Shown here: positions 19,180 through 29,132 of the stretch, in pieces
Position numbering within the stretch: position 1 is the stretch's first letter
Layout of the letters: each line of letters starts with the position of its first letter
Source: Nonlabens sp.
GTDB lineage: Bacteria; Bacteroidota; Bacteroidia; Flavobacteriales; Flavobacteriaceae
Reading direction: 5' to 3'
DNA: 64,000 bases
Assembly: GCA_020630715.1 (NCBI GenBank)
Contig: JAHDIQ010000004.1
Location: forward strand, 136,522-200,521
Made by a program: the position numbers and the translations under genes
The notes under the pieces: model-generated
The model's database searches: none
What the model was told of the DNA's origin: nothing
What the model saw: the letters and a program-made list of their open reading frames with translations, nothing else

Positions 19180-19932
19180 TTAAAGAGGTAGGAATTCCCA
19201 ATTATTAATGTCACTTAAGCGAGCAGTTGTAAATTCTTGTTCTGTAGGAAAGTAATTCCCTAGATCGTCTGAAAGATATTGCTCTATACTATGTTTATAT
19301 ACGTTCCAGCCTTCCTTTAATTCTAGATCGTAGGTAATGGATGTTTCATAAGCTTGATCTGGATCTTCGTTTAAATAATTAGTGATGATTTGTTCTCCTT
19401 GAATTGAAATAGGTTGATCTATATACAGCAGTACATAATGATAGCCTTTTTTACCAGTGCTTTCATCTGGTTTTTTTATACCATCCATATATTCTAAACT
19501 GCTAGTAGGGTAAATAGTACCTATTTTATAATCATCTTTAAACACTTCAAATCCATAATACTTACCGGCAAGAGAAATTGTGGCATTCTCACCAGAAATC
19601 TTAAGACCATCTAGATTTACAAATAAGTCACTAAAAGCCATAGGTGACAACTCATATTCTGCATCACCTGCTTTGTTATATTTTTCAAAAGCTTTTAAAG
19701 TAATGGCGTCAAAACTATCTGGTAATTTAAGGTCAACCACACCATTAGCATCAATAGTACCACTCATAAAAGGATCCACAAAATATCCCATTATATTGAG
19801 ACTACCGCTAGATCCTGCGTAGTCTGATACTTTTGCCGTCATTCCATTAGTTGATGCTTCTGTCTTATCTGCGGTCTTACAAGAGTTTGAAATAATAAGA
19901 AGACCTAAAAGTAGGTAGCTATATACTTTCAT
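19180..19932 (-). CDS. Hypothetical lipoprotein
   Basis: Signal peptide and lipobox LLIISNSCK; no recognised domain. Confidence 0.7.
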   Translation of the reverse strand: MKVYSYLLLGLLIISNSCKTADKTEASTNGMTAKVSDYAGSSGSLNIMGYFVDPFMSGTIDANGVVDLKLPDSFDAITLKAFEKYNKAGDAEYELSPMAFSDLFVNLDGLKISGENATISLAGKYYGFEVFKDDYKIGTIYPTSSLEYMDGIKKPDESTGKKGYHYVLLYIDQPISIQGEQIITNYLNEDPDQAYETSITYDLELKEGWNVYKHSIEQYLSDDLGNYFPTEQEFTTARLSDINNWEFLPL

Positions 19933-19992
19933 AATTTTAATTTAATAGGATAACGAAATAAAAGATGAAATATGATTTGATGGTGAACGCGG

Positions 19993-20235
19993 TTATCGTT
20001 TTTTATCAGTTTTAAACATGCTGTCTAAAATGCCATTAATTCCTTGAAATAAAAACACAACCGCTAGGATACAAAAAGCAATTCCTGGAATTAGTGTAAA
20101 AATAGGACGTTCACTACGCGCTGCAAAGGATAATAATATAGGACCTGCAAACATGAACGGTAGGCACAGCATTAATTTAGTAACACCTTTACGTAATTTA
20201 TCCTTATCTGTAGATGATTGTCGTTGCTCTTTCAT
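19993..20235 (-). CDS. Small integral membrane protein (DUF6095-like); start set at MKEQRQSS
   Basis: Two hydrophobic segments; the upstream Met of the ORF track would overlap murQ, an internal Met at about 20235 is more plausible. Confidence 0.65.
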   Translation of the reverse strand: MKEQRQSSTDKDKLRKGVTKLMLCLPFMFAGPILLSFAARSERPIFTLIPGIAFCILAVVFLFQGINGILDSMFKTDKKR

Positions 20236-20236
20236 G

Positions 20237-21049
20237 TTAACAAATTCCTGTATTAGCGATTGCATCGCGTACGCTACCATGATCTAATAACAATTTTTGA
20301 GCAGTCTCATAAGAAACTCCAGTAGCCTCCATAATCATGCGCGTGCCGCGATCTACCAGTTTATCGTTACTCAATTGCATATCTACCATTTTATTGCCCT
20401 TAACGTGACCTAATTGTATCATGACTGTAGTACTAATCATATTAAGAACCATTTTTTGAGCAGTTCCAGCTTTCATACGACTACTTCCAGTTACAAATTC
20501 TGGACCTACTACAGGAACAATAGGATAATCTGACTCTTGTTCTAGTGGACATCCCTTATTACAGGTAATCGCACCAGTAATGATTCCGTTAGTTTTACAA
20601 TCTTTAATTCCACCTATGACATAAGGCGTCGTGCCACTCGCAGCGATTCCTATGACGACATCGTTTGAGGTAATATTGTATTGTTTTAAATCTAGAAAAG
20701 CCTGCTTCGTATTATCTTCCGCATTTTCTACTGCCTTTCGTATGGCAGTATCACCACCAGCAATGATTCCTATGACTTTATCATGGGACACACCAAATGT
20801 AGGCGGGCATTCACTAGCATCCAGTATCCCTAATCTTCCACTAGTTCCAGCACCTATGTAAAATAACCGGCCACCAGATTTCATCTTTGTAGCAATCACA
20901 TCTACCAGTTGTGTAATTGCTGGTAATTCTAATGCTACCGCTTGCGCAACTTTTTGATCTTCTTTATTAATGTTAGTCAACAGTTCAACCGTATTCATCT
21001 GTTCTAGATGCTGGTACAATGAATCTTGTTCTGTTGTTTTTTTAAACAT
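20237..21049 (-). CDS. murQ: N-acetylmuramic acid 6-phosphate etherase
   Basis: GGRLFYIGAGTSGRLGILDASECPPTFG, FVTGSSRMKAGTAQKM. Confidence 0.95.
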   Translation of the reverse strand: MFKKTTEQDSLYQHLEQMNTVELLTNINKEDQKVAQAVALELPAITQLVDVIATKMKSGGRLFYIGAGTSGRLGILDASECPPTFGVSHDKVIGIIAGGDTAIRKAVENAEDNTKQAFLDLKQYNITSNDVVIGIAASGTTPYVIGGIKDCKTNGIITGAITCNKGCPLEQESDYPIVPVVGPEFVTGSSRMKAGTAQKMVLNMISTTVMIQLGHVKGNKMVDMQLSNDKLVDRGTRMIMEATGVSYETAQKLLLDHGSVRDAIANTGIC

Positions 21050-21101
21050 ATATCAGTTTCAGTTTATGATGTTTGTTTTTGCAGTAAGCTTGATACTATT
21101 T

Positions 21102-21117
21102 CGCTTTCGCGAAAGCG
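21102..21117. repeat. CGCTTTCGCGAAAGCG iterated palindrome (intergenic murQ/ribB)
   Basis: Exact 16-bp palindrome. Confidence 0.97.
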
Positions 21118-21137
21118 TAATCCTCAACAACATTGTT

Positions 21138-22310
21138 CTAATAACTTACAATTTCTGTAATTTCCAGACCGTAACCTATCATACCAATGCGTCTAGATTG
21201 CTCACTATTAGTCATGAGTTTCAATTTACTAATCTTAAGATCATGTAAAATTTGAGCGCCTATACCGTAATCACGATTGTCCAGATTTTTACGAGGTGCT
21301 TTAGTCGCTCCATTTTCTTGAATAGACTTCAACTCGTGTAATCTATTCAACATATTTTGAGGTTTAAACTCTTGGTTTATAAAGACAATTGCTCCTTTTC
21401 CAGCTTCATTTAATTTATCAAACATCGTGTCGATCTTACGGTCTGCATTAGATGTTAGGGTAGAGAAGAGGTCGTTATTCACTTGCGTAGAATTCATACG
21501 AGTCAATACCTCGTCGCCATCTTCCCAGTCGCCTAAAGTGAGCGCTAGATGCATTTGATCGTTTGTAGTTTGCTGGTAAGCTCTTAAACGATACTCGCCA
21601 AAACGGGTTCGCAACATGAAATCCTCTTTCTTTTCTATCAGGCTATCGTGTTTCATGCGATAAGCTACTAGATCTTCAATGGATACCAGTTTAAGATCAA
21701 ATTTACGCGCTACATCCACTAGTTGTGGTAATCGCGCCATCGTACCATCTTCATTCATAATTTCTACGATCACGCCTATAGGTTCATGACCTGCTAATCT
21801 TGCAAAATCAATAGCTGCTTCTGTATGACCAGTACGTCTTAAAACACCACCATTTTTTGCTTTTAAAGGAAATATATGTCCTGGTTTACTTAAATCGTGT
21901 GATCTAGTTTCTGGATTTACTAGTGACTGGATGGTTTTTGCACGGTCAGAAGCACTTATTCCCGTAGTAACGCCGTGACCTCTAAGATCTATGGATACCG
22001 TAAACGCAGTTTCCATAGGATCAGAATTATTAGTCACCATCATGTCTAGTTCTAATTCTTTACATCGAGACTCTGTTAATGGTGCGCAAATCAAACCGCG
22101 CCCATGTGTAGCCATAAAGTTGATGATTTCTGGAGTGATGGATTGTGCGCTGGCCAGAAAATCGCCTTCATTCTCTCTGTTTTCATCATCTACAACGATG
22201 ATGACTTTACCATTTTTAACATCTTCAATGGCGTCTTCTATGCGGTCTAACTGGATTTTATCTCGTGAGGTAGCGGTGGCTATCATTGCTCTAATTTTGA
22301 ATAAAAACAA
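21138..22310 (-). CDS. ribB: 3,4-dihydroxy-2-butanone-4-phosphate synthase with C-terminal GTP cyclohydrolase II-like domain (appears degenerate)
   Basis: RibB motif VVDDENRENEGDFLASA and RTGHTEAAIDFARLAG; RibA-like half lacks zinc cysteines. Confidence 0.92.
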   Translation of the reverse strand: MFLFKIRAMIATATSRDKIQLDRIEDAIEDVKNGKVIIVVDDENRENEGDFLASAQSITPEIINFMATHGRGLICAPLTESRCKELELDMMVTNNSDPMETAFTVSIDLRGHGVTTGISASDRAKTIQSLVNPETRSHDLSKPGHIFPLKAKNGGVLRRTGHTEAAIDFARLAGHEPIGVIVEIMNEDGTMARLPQLVDVARKFDLKLVSIEDLVAYRMKHDSLIEKKEDFMLRTRFGEYRLRAYQQTTNDQMHLALTLGDWEDGDEVLTRMNSTQVNNDLFSTLTSNADRKIDTMFDKLNEAGKGAIVFINQEFKPQNMLNRLHELKSIQENGATKAPRKNLDNRDYGIGAQILHDLKISKLKLMTNSEQSRRIGMIGYGLEITEIVSY

Positions 22311-22319
22311 AGATAGTGA

Positions 22320-23768
22320 TTAAGCTGCGCTAGTGGTATTCTTTGGCGTTTTTTTAAACCATTTACCTATGGTTTCCTTAAGCTCACTAAAATTTAAAAA
22401 GCCTTGGTCTGTGGTCGCTCTATAGGTTAAAAAGATACCTATCGGGAAAATAATGAGTGTTCCTAACCAGGCTCCTAACCATACAGGTAGCGCACCTTCT
22501 GCAGCACTTTTTTCTGCAAATATTCCTATAAAATGATACGCAAGAAAGAAAATAACCGCAATCACCATAGGTAATCCCATACCACCTTTTCTAATAATAG
22601 CTCCTAGAGGTGCACCTATAAAGAATAGGATAATGCAGGCTACTCCTAAAACAAACTTTTTATGGATCTCTATCTTGTGTTTTGTAATACGCTTACGTTC
22701 TTCACCCATTTGGAATGAGCGATTTCGTAAGGAGCTTTTTTGACTTTTAACCTTAGTGACAGCACTTTCTAAGGCTCTACGTTGATTAAATGGTTTTAGA
22801 TTTTTAAAGAAATCAACGCTAGCGTTTCCTTTTTCAGAAGTTGAATCTTTTACAACGCTGGTTAGAGATTCTGGTGACCATTTTCGTAATTGAACCTGTC
22901 TATAAGTGGCAATGTTATTATTGTAATTATTTGTAAATGAATCAATACTGGTGTTGAGTTCTTTAATTTTAAGCATCCTGTGATTATCAGAAACCTTAGC
23001 TTCATCCATATCCACATCGTTAAGTCCAGATACATCTATGTTAATGGTATAGGTGTCAAAATAGCTTTTAACAAATGGTGCTGAACGTCTTTTTTGAGCA
23101 TTCTCAGGATATAATTCATCGTAATAGTTACCATCTGTAAGAACTAGTTGTATAATATTAGATTTTAAAGAACTTTTTAATTCTCCTTTCTTACTTTTTA
23201 CAACCGTGTAATTTCCTGGTTTCTTTGGATTTTTTTTGTGGATAATCACACCTTCTAAAAACTCTCGCCGTTCACCAGATTTTTTATTCACCTTAATATT
23301 AATTTCACCTATCTCGTTAAAGGTGCCTTCACCTATTGCCATAGATGGTTTCATGTTTCGGATGTTATTTCTAAGGTTTAACTGCTTAAAATGTCCCCAT
23401 GGAATGACACTATTTGCAAAAAAGAAAGAAGTAATACTCAATGTAGCAATTACGATTGTAAGTGAACGCATGGCGCGCTGTAATGATATCCCATTAGACT
23501 TCATTGCGGCAAATTCATAATGCTCGGCAAAATTCCCGAATACCATAATAGATGCTAGTAGGATACTTAAAGGCAAGGCTAGTGGTACAATTACAGGAAT
23601 CGTGTACATCATAAATTTTGCAATCGTGATGTAGTCTAGATCCTTACCAGCTAGATCTTTTATGTAAAGCCAGATCGCCTGAAGAATCAGAATAAACATA
23701 ATGACAATAAAGACGCTTAAAAACGTCTTTATAAATGAAGTCAATATGTAGCGATCTAGTATTTTCAA
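22320..23768 (-). CDS. LptF/LptG family permease
   Basis: MKILDRYILTSFIKTFLSVF; TM architecture; IGAPLGAIIRKGGMGLPMV. Confidence 0.9.
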   Translation of the reverse strand: MKILDRYILTSFIKTFLSVFIVIMFILILQAIWLYIKDLAGKDLDYITIAKFMMYTIPVIVPLALPLSILLASIMVFGNFAEHYEFAAMKSNGISLQRAMRSLTIVIATLSITSFFFANSVIPWGHFKQLNLRNNIRNMKPSMAIGEGTFNEIGEINIKVNKKSGERREFLEGVIIHKKNPKKPGNYTVVKSKKGELKSSLKSNIIQLVLTDGNYYDELYPENAQKRRSAPFVKSYFDTYTINIDVSGLNDVDMDEAKVSDNHRMLKIKELNTSIDSFTNNYNNNIATYRQVQLRKWSPESLTSVVKDSTSEKGNASVDFFKNLKPFNQRRALESAVTKVKSQKSSLRNRSFQMGEERKRITKHKIEIHKKFVLGVACIILFFIGAPLGAIIRKGGMGLPMVIAVIFFLAYHFIGIFAEKSAAEGALPVWLGAWLGTLIIFPIGIFLTYRATTDQGFLNFSELKETIGKWFKKTPKNTTSAA

Positions 23769-23769
23769 T

Positions 23770-24408
23770 CTAGTCTAGTGATTCAATATCCCAGCCGTCA
23801 TAATCTGCTGGATTAAATCCAAAGGTCTTTTTAGACAACGGCTGATTTGTTTTAAGAGAAAGCAATGTAAAAGTAGCTTTAGTTCCTGTTTTCTCCATAA
23901 CGATCGCTTTATAGATATGTTTTGTATTGATATCTATTCCTAGTAAAACTTGTTTGTATTCACTATCAGATTTAATAGGAGTTAATTTGATATACTGGAT
24001 TTTACGACCTCGATCATTTTGTTCTATATCCCATTTTGCAATGTATCCTTTTTCATAAAAGGTAAGAATATTAGTAGGAGAGATGAGTTGTGATTCATCA
24101 TCATCTTGAGTAGAAATGGTTACCTGTTCATCTTCACGATTAATGACATGTAACTTATCACCGTTAAAGATGTAAGTGCTTCCCATAAAATCTACATTGT
24201 AATTTTCACCACTTAAGGTCGCCTTACCTTGCACATCCATATCTAGTTGAGATTTAGGATTAGAAAGATTTCCTTTGTAATTAAAAACTACATTTTCATA
24301 AGCTTTAAACTTTGCAGCTACTTCTTTAAGTAACTGGTCTGCTTTTGCGTCTTGTGCAGTAACCATAGCGGTTACAAATAAGGATAGGAGTAATACGATC
24401 TTTTTCAT
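23770..24408 (-). CDS. LolA-like outer-membrane lipoprotein carrier
   Basis: Signal peptide; LolA-fold sequence; operonic with LptF and FtsK genes. Confidence 0.8.
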   Translation of the reverse strand: MKKIVLLLSLFVTAMVTAQDAKADQLLKEVAAKFKAYENVVFNYKGNLSNPKSQLDMDVQGKATLSGENYNVDFMGSTYIFNGDKLHVINREDEQVTISTQDDDESQLISPTNILTFYEKGYIAKWDIEQNDRGRKIQYIKLTPIKSDSEYKQVLLGIDINTKHIYKAIVMEKTGTKATFTLLSLKTNQPLSKKTFGFNPADYDGWDIESLD

Positions 24409-24420
24409 TTTCGTAATGTT

Positions 24421-26811
24421 CTAAGTGTTTTTTTCTTGTTCTAGTAATTGATCTAAAGCCACTAAATCTGGAACTAATACCTGTCTCGCTTTACTACCTT
24501 CAAAAGATCCTACGATACCAGCAGCTTCTAGTTGATCGATAATTCTTCCAGCACGGTTGTAACCTAGTTTAAGCTTACGTTGCAGTAAGGATGCACTACC
24601 TTGTTGAGCAGTGACGATCACTTCTGCAGCCATTCTGAATTTACTATCTCTCTCGTCTATATCTATATCAAGACTTGTGCCACCGCCATCTTCACCTACA
24701 TATTCTGGTAATAAATGTGCATCTGGATAGGCTTTTTGTGATCCTATAAAATCTGTTATCTTTTCTACTTCTGGTGTGTCTACAAAAGCACATTGAATAC
24801 GTGTAATGTCATTACCAGAGGTGTACAATAAATCACCACGACCTATTAGCTGGTCTGCGCCACCACTATCTAGAATGGTGCGTGAATCGATTTTTGAAGT
24901 TACTCTAAAAGCAATACGTGCTGGGAAGTTAGCCTTGATCATACCAGTAATCACGTTTACAGATGGTCGCTGGGTTGCAATGATTAAGTGAATTCCTATG
25001 GCACGAGCTAGCTGTGCTAATCTAGCAATAGGAGTTTCTACTTCTTTACCAGCAGTCATGATTAAATCTGCAAATTCATCTACGACTAGTACGATGTAGG
25101 GTAAAAATTTATGACCGTTATTAGGATTAAGCTTCCTAGCTTTAAATTTAGCATTGTATTCTTTAATGTTACGACACATCGCATCTTTAAGAAGATCGTA
25201 ACGCGCATCCATTTCAATACAAAGACTGTTTAAGGTGTTGATCACCTTTGAATTATCTGTAATAATAGCTTCTTCACTATCAGGAAGTTTTGCAAGATAG
25301 TGGCGTTCTATTTTATTAAATAAAGTCAGTTCTACCTTTTTAGGATCTACGAGTACAAATTTTACTTCGGCGGGATGTTTACTGTAAAGTAATGATGTTA
25401 ATACCGCATTTAAACCTACAGATTTACCTTGACCAGTCGCACCTGCCATTAATAAGTGAGGCATTTTTGCTAGATCTACTACAAAGGTTTCATTAGAAAT
25501 ATTTTTACCTAAAGCGATAGGTAACGCCATTTCTGCATTTTGAAATTTAGGCGATTTAATAACAGATCGCATGGATACAATCGATGGATCGCGACTAGGA
25601 ACTTCAATACCTATGGTTCCACGTCCTGGAATAGGAGCGATGATACGTATTCCCAGTGCGGCTAGTGATAGTGCGATATCATCTTCTAGGTTTTTAATTT
25701 TTGAAATACGCACACCAGCTTCAGGAACAATCTCGTATAACGTAACGGTAGGACCTATAGTAGCGGTAATTTTTGCAATACCTATTTTATAGTTGTTTAG
25801 CGTTTCAACAATTTTTGCCTTATTAGCCTGAAGTTCTTCCTCGTTAATGGTAACTGTTTTTCCTTGTGTATAATCTTTCAATAACTCAATAGGAGGAAAC
25901 TTATAATTACTTAATTCTAAGGTAGGATCAAACTCGCCAAAATCCTCTACAATCTTATTTGCCTTAATATCAACTTCATCTTCTTCCTCTATCATGTTGA
26001 TTTCTACTTCAACGTCTTCCTCACTAGTTTTAGGAATAGTTTTAAGAACAGGTTTTGGTGTTTTTTCTTCTACTGGTTCTGGGATTGACTCTACTACTGG
26101 CGATGTGATTTCTAATTCTTGGGTAGCACCTTCTTTAGTTGCTTGTTCCCATTCTTTCTCTTCATCTGTAACCGTTTCTGGTTCTTCAAAACTGTCTTTT
26201 ACTTCGCTCGCTTTTTTAGAGAAATAAGCGCTTATTTTTTCTGGAGTGATTCCTAGTCTTAGTACTAGGTAGGTGATTCCTAATAATGCTACAACTACTA
26301 TTGCACCGGCAAGACCTAGATAATCTTGTAAAAAGTCGTTAATTTCTGTTCCTACTTTTCCGCCTAATAAAGAATTACTCGAGGCAAAAAATCCTAATGC
26401 TAATGACAACCACAGCATTAAAAAGATTCCCCAGAACCATAGATTTAGAATACGCTTTCGCGAAAGCGAAATACGATCACCATTTGCTACAAATAAATAT
26501 AATCCAGTAATGATGGTTAATAATGGTATGGATAAGGCCGCGATACCGAATCCGTCATAGACAGAAAAGTCACCTAATCCAGCACCTATTTTACTGATCC
26601 AGTTTTGAGCCTCTAGCTCACGTTCTCCTAATCTACCTAGAATACTCTGGTCACTGCGCCATGTGAATATAAAAGACACCATGGAAAGCAATAATATGAT
26701 CCCAAAACCTACTAAGGCACTACCTATAAGAATCTCTTGAACTCTAGTGAGTTGAAGCGATGGGATACGCAGTTTTTTAGTTTTAGGAGTTGATTTTTTT
26801 GTTTTGGCCAT
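24421..26811 (-). CDS. ftsK: DNA translocase FtsK; start set at MAKTKKSTPKTKK
   Basis: Walker A LLMAGATGQGKSVGLNAVL, Walker B IVLVVDEFADLIM, gamma domain LLQRKLKLGYNRAGRIIDQLEAAGIVG. Confidence 0.95.
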   Translation of the reverse strand: MAKTKKSTPKTKKLRIPSLQLTRVQEILIGSALVGFGIILLLSMVSFIFTWRSDQSILGRLGERELEAQNWISKIGAGLGDFSVYDGFGIAALSIPLLTIITGLYLFVANGDRISLSRKRILNLWFWGIFLMLWLSLALGFFASSNSLLGGKVGTEINDFLQDYLGLAGAIVVVALLGITYLVLRLGITPEKISAYFSKKASEVKDSFEEPETVTDEEKEWEQATKEGATQELEITSPVVESIPEPVEEKTPKPVLKTIPKTSEEDVEVEINMIEEEDEVDIKANKIVEDFGEFDPTLELSNYKFPPIELLKDYTQGKTVTINEEELQANKAKIVETLNNYKIGIAKITATIGPTVTLYEIVPEAGVRISKIKNLEDDIALSLAALGIRIIAPIPGRGTIGIEVPSRDPSIVSMRSVIKSPKFQNAEMALPIALGKNISNETFVVDLAKMPHLLMAGATGQGKSVGLNAVLTSLLYSKHPAEVKFVLVDPKKVELTLFNKIERHYLAKLPDSEEAIITDNSKVINTLNSLCIEMDARYDLLKDAMCRNIKEYNAKFKARKLNPNNGHKFLPYIVLVVDEFADLIMTAGKEVETPIARLAQLARAIGIHLIIATQRPSVNVITGMIKANFPARIAFRVTSKIDSRTILDSGGADQLIGRGDLLYTSGNDITRIQCAFVDTPEVEKITDFIGSQKAYPDAHLLPEYVGEDGGGTSLDIDIDERDSKFRMAAEVIVTAQQGSASLLQRKLKLGYNRAGRIIDQLEAAGIVGSFEGSKARQVLVPDLVALDQLLEQEKNT
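26453..26468. repeat. CGCTTTCGCGAAAGCG iterated palindrome (in ftsK, LSRKR frame)
   Basis: Exact 16-bp palindrome. Confidence 0.97.
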
Positions 26812-26886
26812 GTGGTATACTAAACGAACAAAAATAACAATATTGCACGGGAATGCCATCTAGCACTTCACTAGATGTTAACATTG

Positions 26887-27264
26887 TTACGAGAACAAGG
26901 TTTTTATATAAGGAATGTAAATAATAGCACCTATAATTACCGCCACAATTGCAGTGATAAATACCGCGCCAGCGGCGATATCTTTTAAATGACCTATTTT
27001 AGGATCGTGATCAGGTTGTATATAATCTGCTAGGGCTTCTACGGCAGTATTCATGCCTTCTAGACTCATGATGAGTCCTATACAAATGATTTGTATGATC
27101 CATTCTGTAGTGGTAATATCAAAGTAAAATCCGGCTATCGTAACGGCAATGGCTATTGCAAACTGTGCTTTTATACTAGCCTCAGTACGCAATAATAACC
27201 ATGCGCCTTTAATCGCATAGCCCATTCCTTTGATCCTACCACTAATGAATGTTCCTAATCCCAA
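26887..27264 (-). CDS. Diacylglycerol kinase family (undecaprenol kinase-like) membrane protein
   Basis: SLEGMNTAVEALADYIQPDHDPKIGHLKDIAAGAVF. Confidence 0.9.
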   Translation of the reverse strand: MGLGTFISGRIKGMGYAIKGAWLLLRTEASIKAQFAIAIAVTIAGFYFDITTTEWIIQIICIGLIMSLEGMNTAVEALADYIQPDHDPKIGHLKDIAAGAVFITAIVAVIIGAIIYIPYIKTLFS

Positions 27265-27265
27265 T

Positions 27266-27766
27266 TTACAATAAGGTTTTAAGCGCTTCTAGATAATTAG
27301 GTTCTTGTGCGATTTCTGGGACTTGTTCATTATAAATCACTTTTGCATTTTCATCTAACACGATAACGCATCTGGAGTGAAAACCAGCTAATGGACCATC
27401 AGTGATTTCTAGACCATAATCTTTACCAAATTTCCCAGTATTCACATCACTTAAATTAGTAACGTTTTCTAAATCTTCATCTGTAACAAAGCGTTTTTGA
27501 GCAAATGGTGTATCTCTGGAGATATTTACTACTGCGGTGTTATTTAGTTCTGTAGCGCGTTTATTAAAGTTGCGTACAGATGTTGCGCACACGTCTGTAT
27601 CGATGCTAGGAAAAATGTTTAGTACCACACGTTGTCCTTTAAAATCTAATAAAGATGCGTGAGAAAGGTCTGCTTTTAAAAGTGTGAAGTCTGGAGCAGT
27701 AGATCCTACCTGTGGTAATGTTCCATTAGTTGAAATGTTGTTACCGCCTAAAGTTATTGTTGCCAT
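27266..27766 (-). CDS. tpx: Thiol peroxidase
   Basis: PSIDTDVCATSVRNFN peroxidatic Cys motif. Confidence 0.93.
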   Translation of the reverse strand: MATITLGGNNISTNGTLPQVGSTAPDFTLLKADLSHASLLDFKGQRVVLNIFPSIDTDVCATSVRNFNKRATELNNTAVVNISRDTPFAQKRFVTDEDLENVTNLSDVNTGKFGKDYGLEITDGPLAGFHSRCVIVLDENAKVIYNEQVPEIAQEPNYLEALKTLL

Positions 27767-27772
27767 AATGAA

Positions 27773-28303
27773 TTAGTTGATTTTGATCGATTTTAATTTA
27801 TCGATCAGTTCGTTATTTAAATCTGTATTTGTAATTCCTTTTTCAGAATCAAAGTTTTGACTAAAAGATGGTAGACTAAAGGTGCCTACAATTTCACCAT
27901 CATTGCGCGGAAATCTACTTACTGCCATTTCTAATACACTAGCACCACCGCGAGCGCCTGGTGAAGTTGCCATCACAAAAATAGATTTACCATGAAATCC
28001 AGAAGTACCATCTACTCTAGATAGCCAGTCAAACAGGTTTTTAAAAACAGCACTGTATGCACCGTTATGTTCTGCTAGGGATATTAATAAAAGATCTGAT
28101 GCTTTTATAAGATCAGAAAAACGCTGTGCATTCTCTGGAATACCAGATGCTTGTTCTAAATCGATACTGTATATAGGCAGTTCAAAGTCATTCAAATCAA
28201 GTATAGTGACTTGATCTTCCTGAAACTGTTGTGCAGCATGAGTAACTAATTGTTTATTAATTGAGGTACTGCTATTACTACCTGCAAATGCGATAATATT
28301 CAT
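27773..28303 (-). CDS. NADPH-dependent FMN reductase family protein
   Basis: AFAGSNSSTSINKQLV, SLAEHNGAYSAVFKNLFDWLS, MATSPGARGG. Confidence 0.9.
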   Translation of the reverse strand: MNIIAFAGSNSSTSINKQLVTHAAQQFQEDQVTILDLNDFELPIYSIDLEQASGIPENAQRFSDLIKASDLLLISLAEHNGAYSAVFKNLFDWLSRVDGTSGFHGKSIFVMATSPGARGGASVLEMAVSRFPRNDGEIVGTFSLPSFSQNFDSEKGITNTDLNNELIDKLKSIKIN

Positions 28304-28365
28304 GTAAAATCTTTAAAGTAAAATTACATGGATGCTGTAGCGCATTGCCCTAGTAAAATGTTAAT

Positions 28366-28833
28366 TTATTTCCCAGTATCCGTATACACAAGTATGGCTT
28401 CAATTTCTTCATCACTAAGTAATGGAAATGCGTTCATATTACTTTGATTGTATTCATTATAAATTGCGACAGCTCGTGGATCACCAGCAGCGATCATTGC
28501 AGCACTGTTTTTAATCCATGGATACAACCATTCTCGTTCATACTTATCAGTAACACCTGCTAATGCTGGACCTACTGCTTTACGATTAAGTTTATGACAT
28601 GCAGCACAATTACTGTTAAAAAGTGATTTACCTAGTTGTTCTTGCTCTGTGAGTTCTACTACTACTGGCTCTGGCGCTGGTGAAGTTTCAACAGGTGTTG
28701 CGCTAGGAATGGTTCCTATATAAAACACTAACATAAAGCATATTGCTACGACAGTGATTAAAAAACCAAATACGTATGCAATTACTTTAGTGAGTGGTTC
28801 AAGTGTTTTGGCAATTTTTTCTTGTGAATCCAT
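28366..28833 (-). CDS. Membrane-anchored class I cytochrome c
   Basis: N-terminal TM; SNCAACHKLNRKAVGPAL. Confidence 0.9.
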   Translation of the reverse strand: MDSQEKIAKTLEPLTKVIAYVFGFLITVVAICFMLVFYIGTIPSATPVETSPAPEPVVVELTEQEQLGKSLFNSNCAACHKLNRKAVGPALAGVTDKYEREWLYPWIKNSAAMIAAGDPRAVAIYNEYNQSNMNAFPLLSDEEIEAILVYTDTGK

Positions 28834-29082
28834 AAGAGATTTGTTTTAAACGTGATGATGGTTTTAAGTTCGATTTTTTGATTTATGTGTGCTTTCATTT
28901 CGACAAGCTCAATGCAACGCGCGAAAGCGCTATACCACCAATATAAATCGTATCTTAAATACTATTTCTAAGTCGTAAAATTGCTTTAAAAATGACCAAA
29001 TTAAACAGCAAATTATCCTTATCAATTACACAAATAAAAATACGATCGAAAGGATAAATCACCCATCAAAAAGGAATAATTT

Positions 29083-29103
29083 GCTATAGATAAATAACAT
29101 AGC
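29083..29103 (+). promoter_or_regulatory. LysR-type regulator box GCTAT-N11-ATAGC
   Basis: T-N11-A dyad with 5-bp arms immediately upstream of oxyR promoter. Confidence 0.6.
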
Positions 29104-29109
29104 TTATTG

Positions 29110-29117
29110 TATTTTTG
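29110..29117 (+). promoter_or_regulatory. Bacteroidetes -7 element (TATTTTTG) of oxyR
   Basis: Consensus match 15 nt before ATG. Confidence 0.6.
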
Positions 29118-29132
29118 TAGAAAATATCTATA

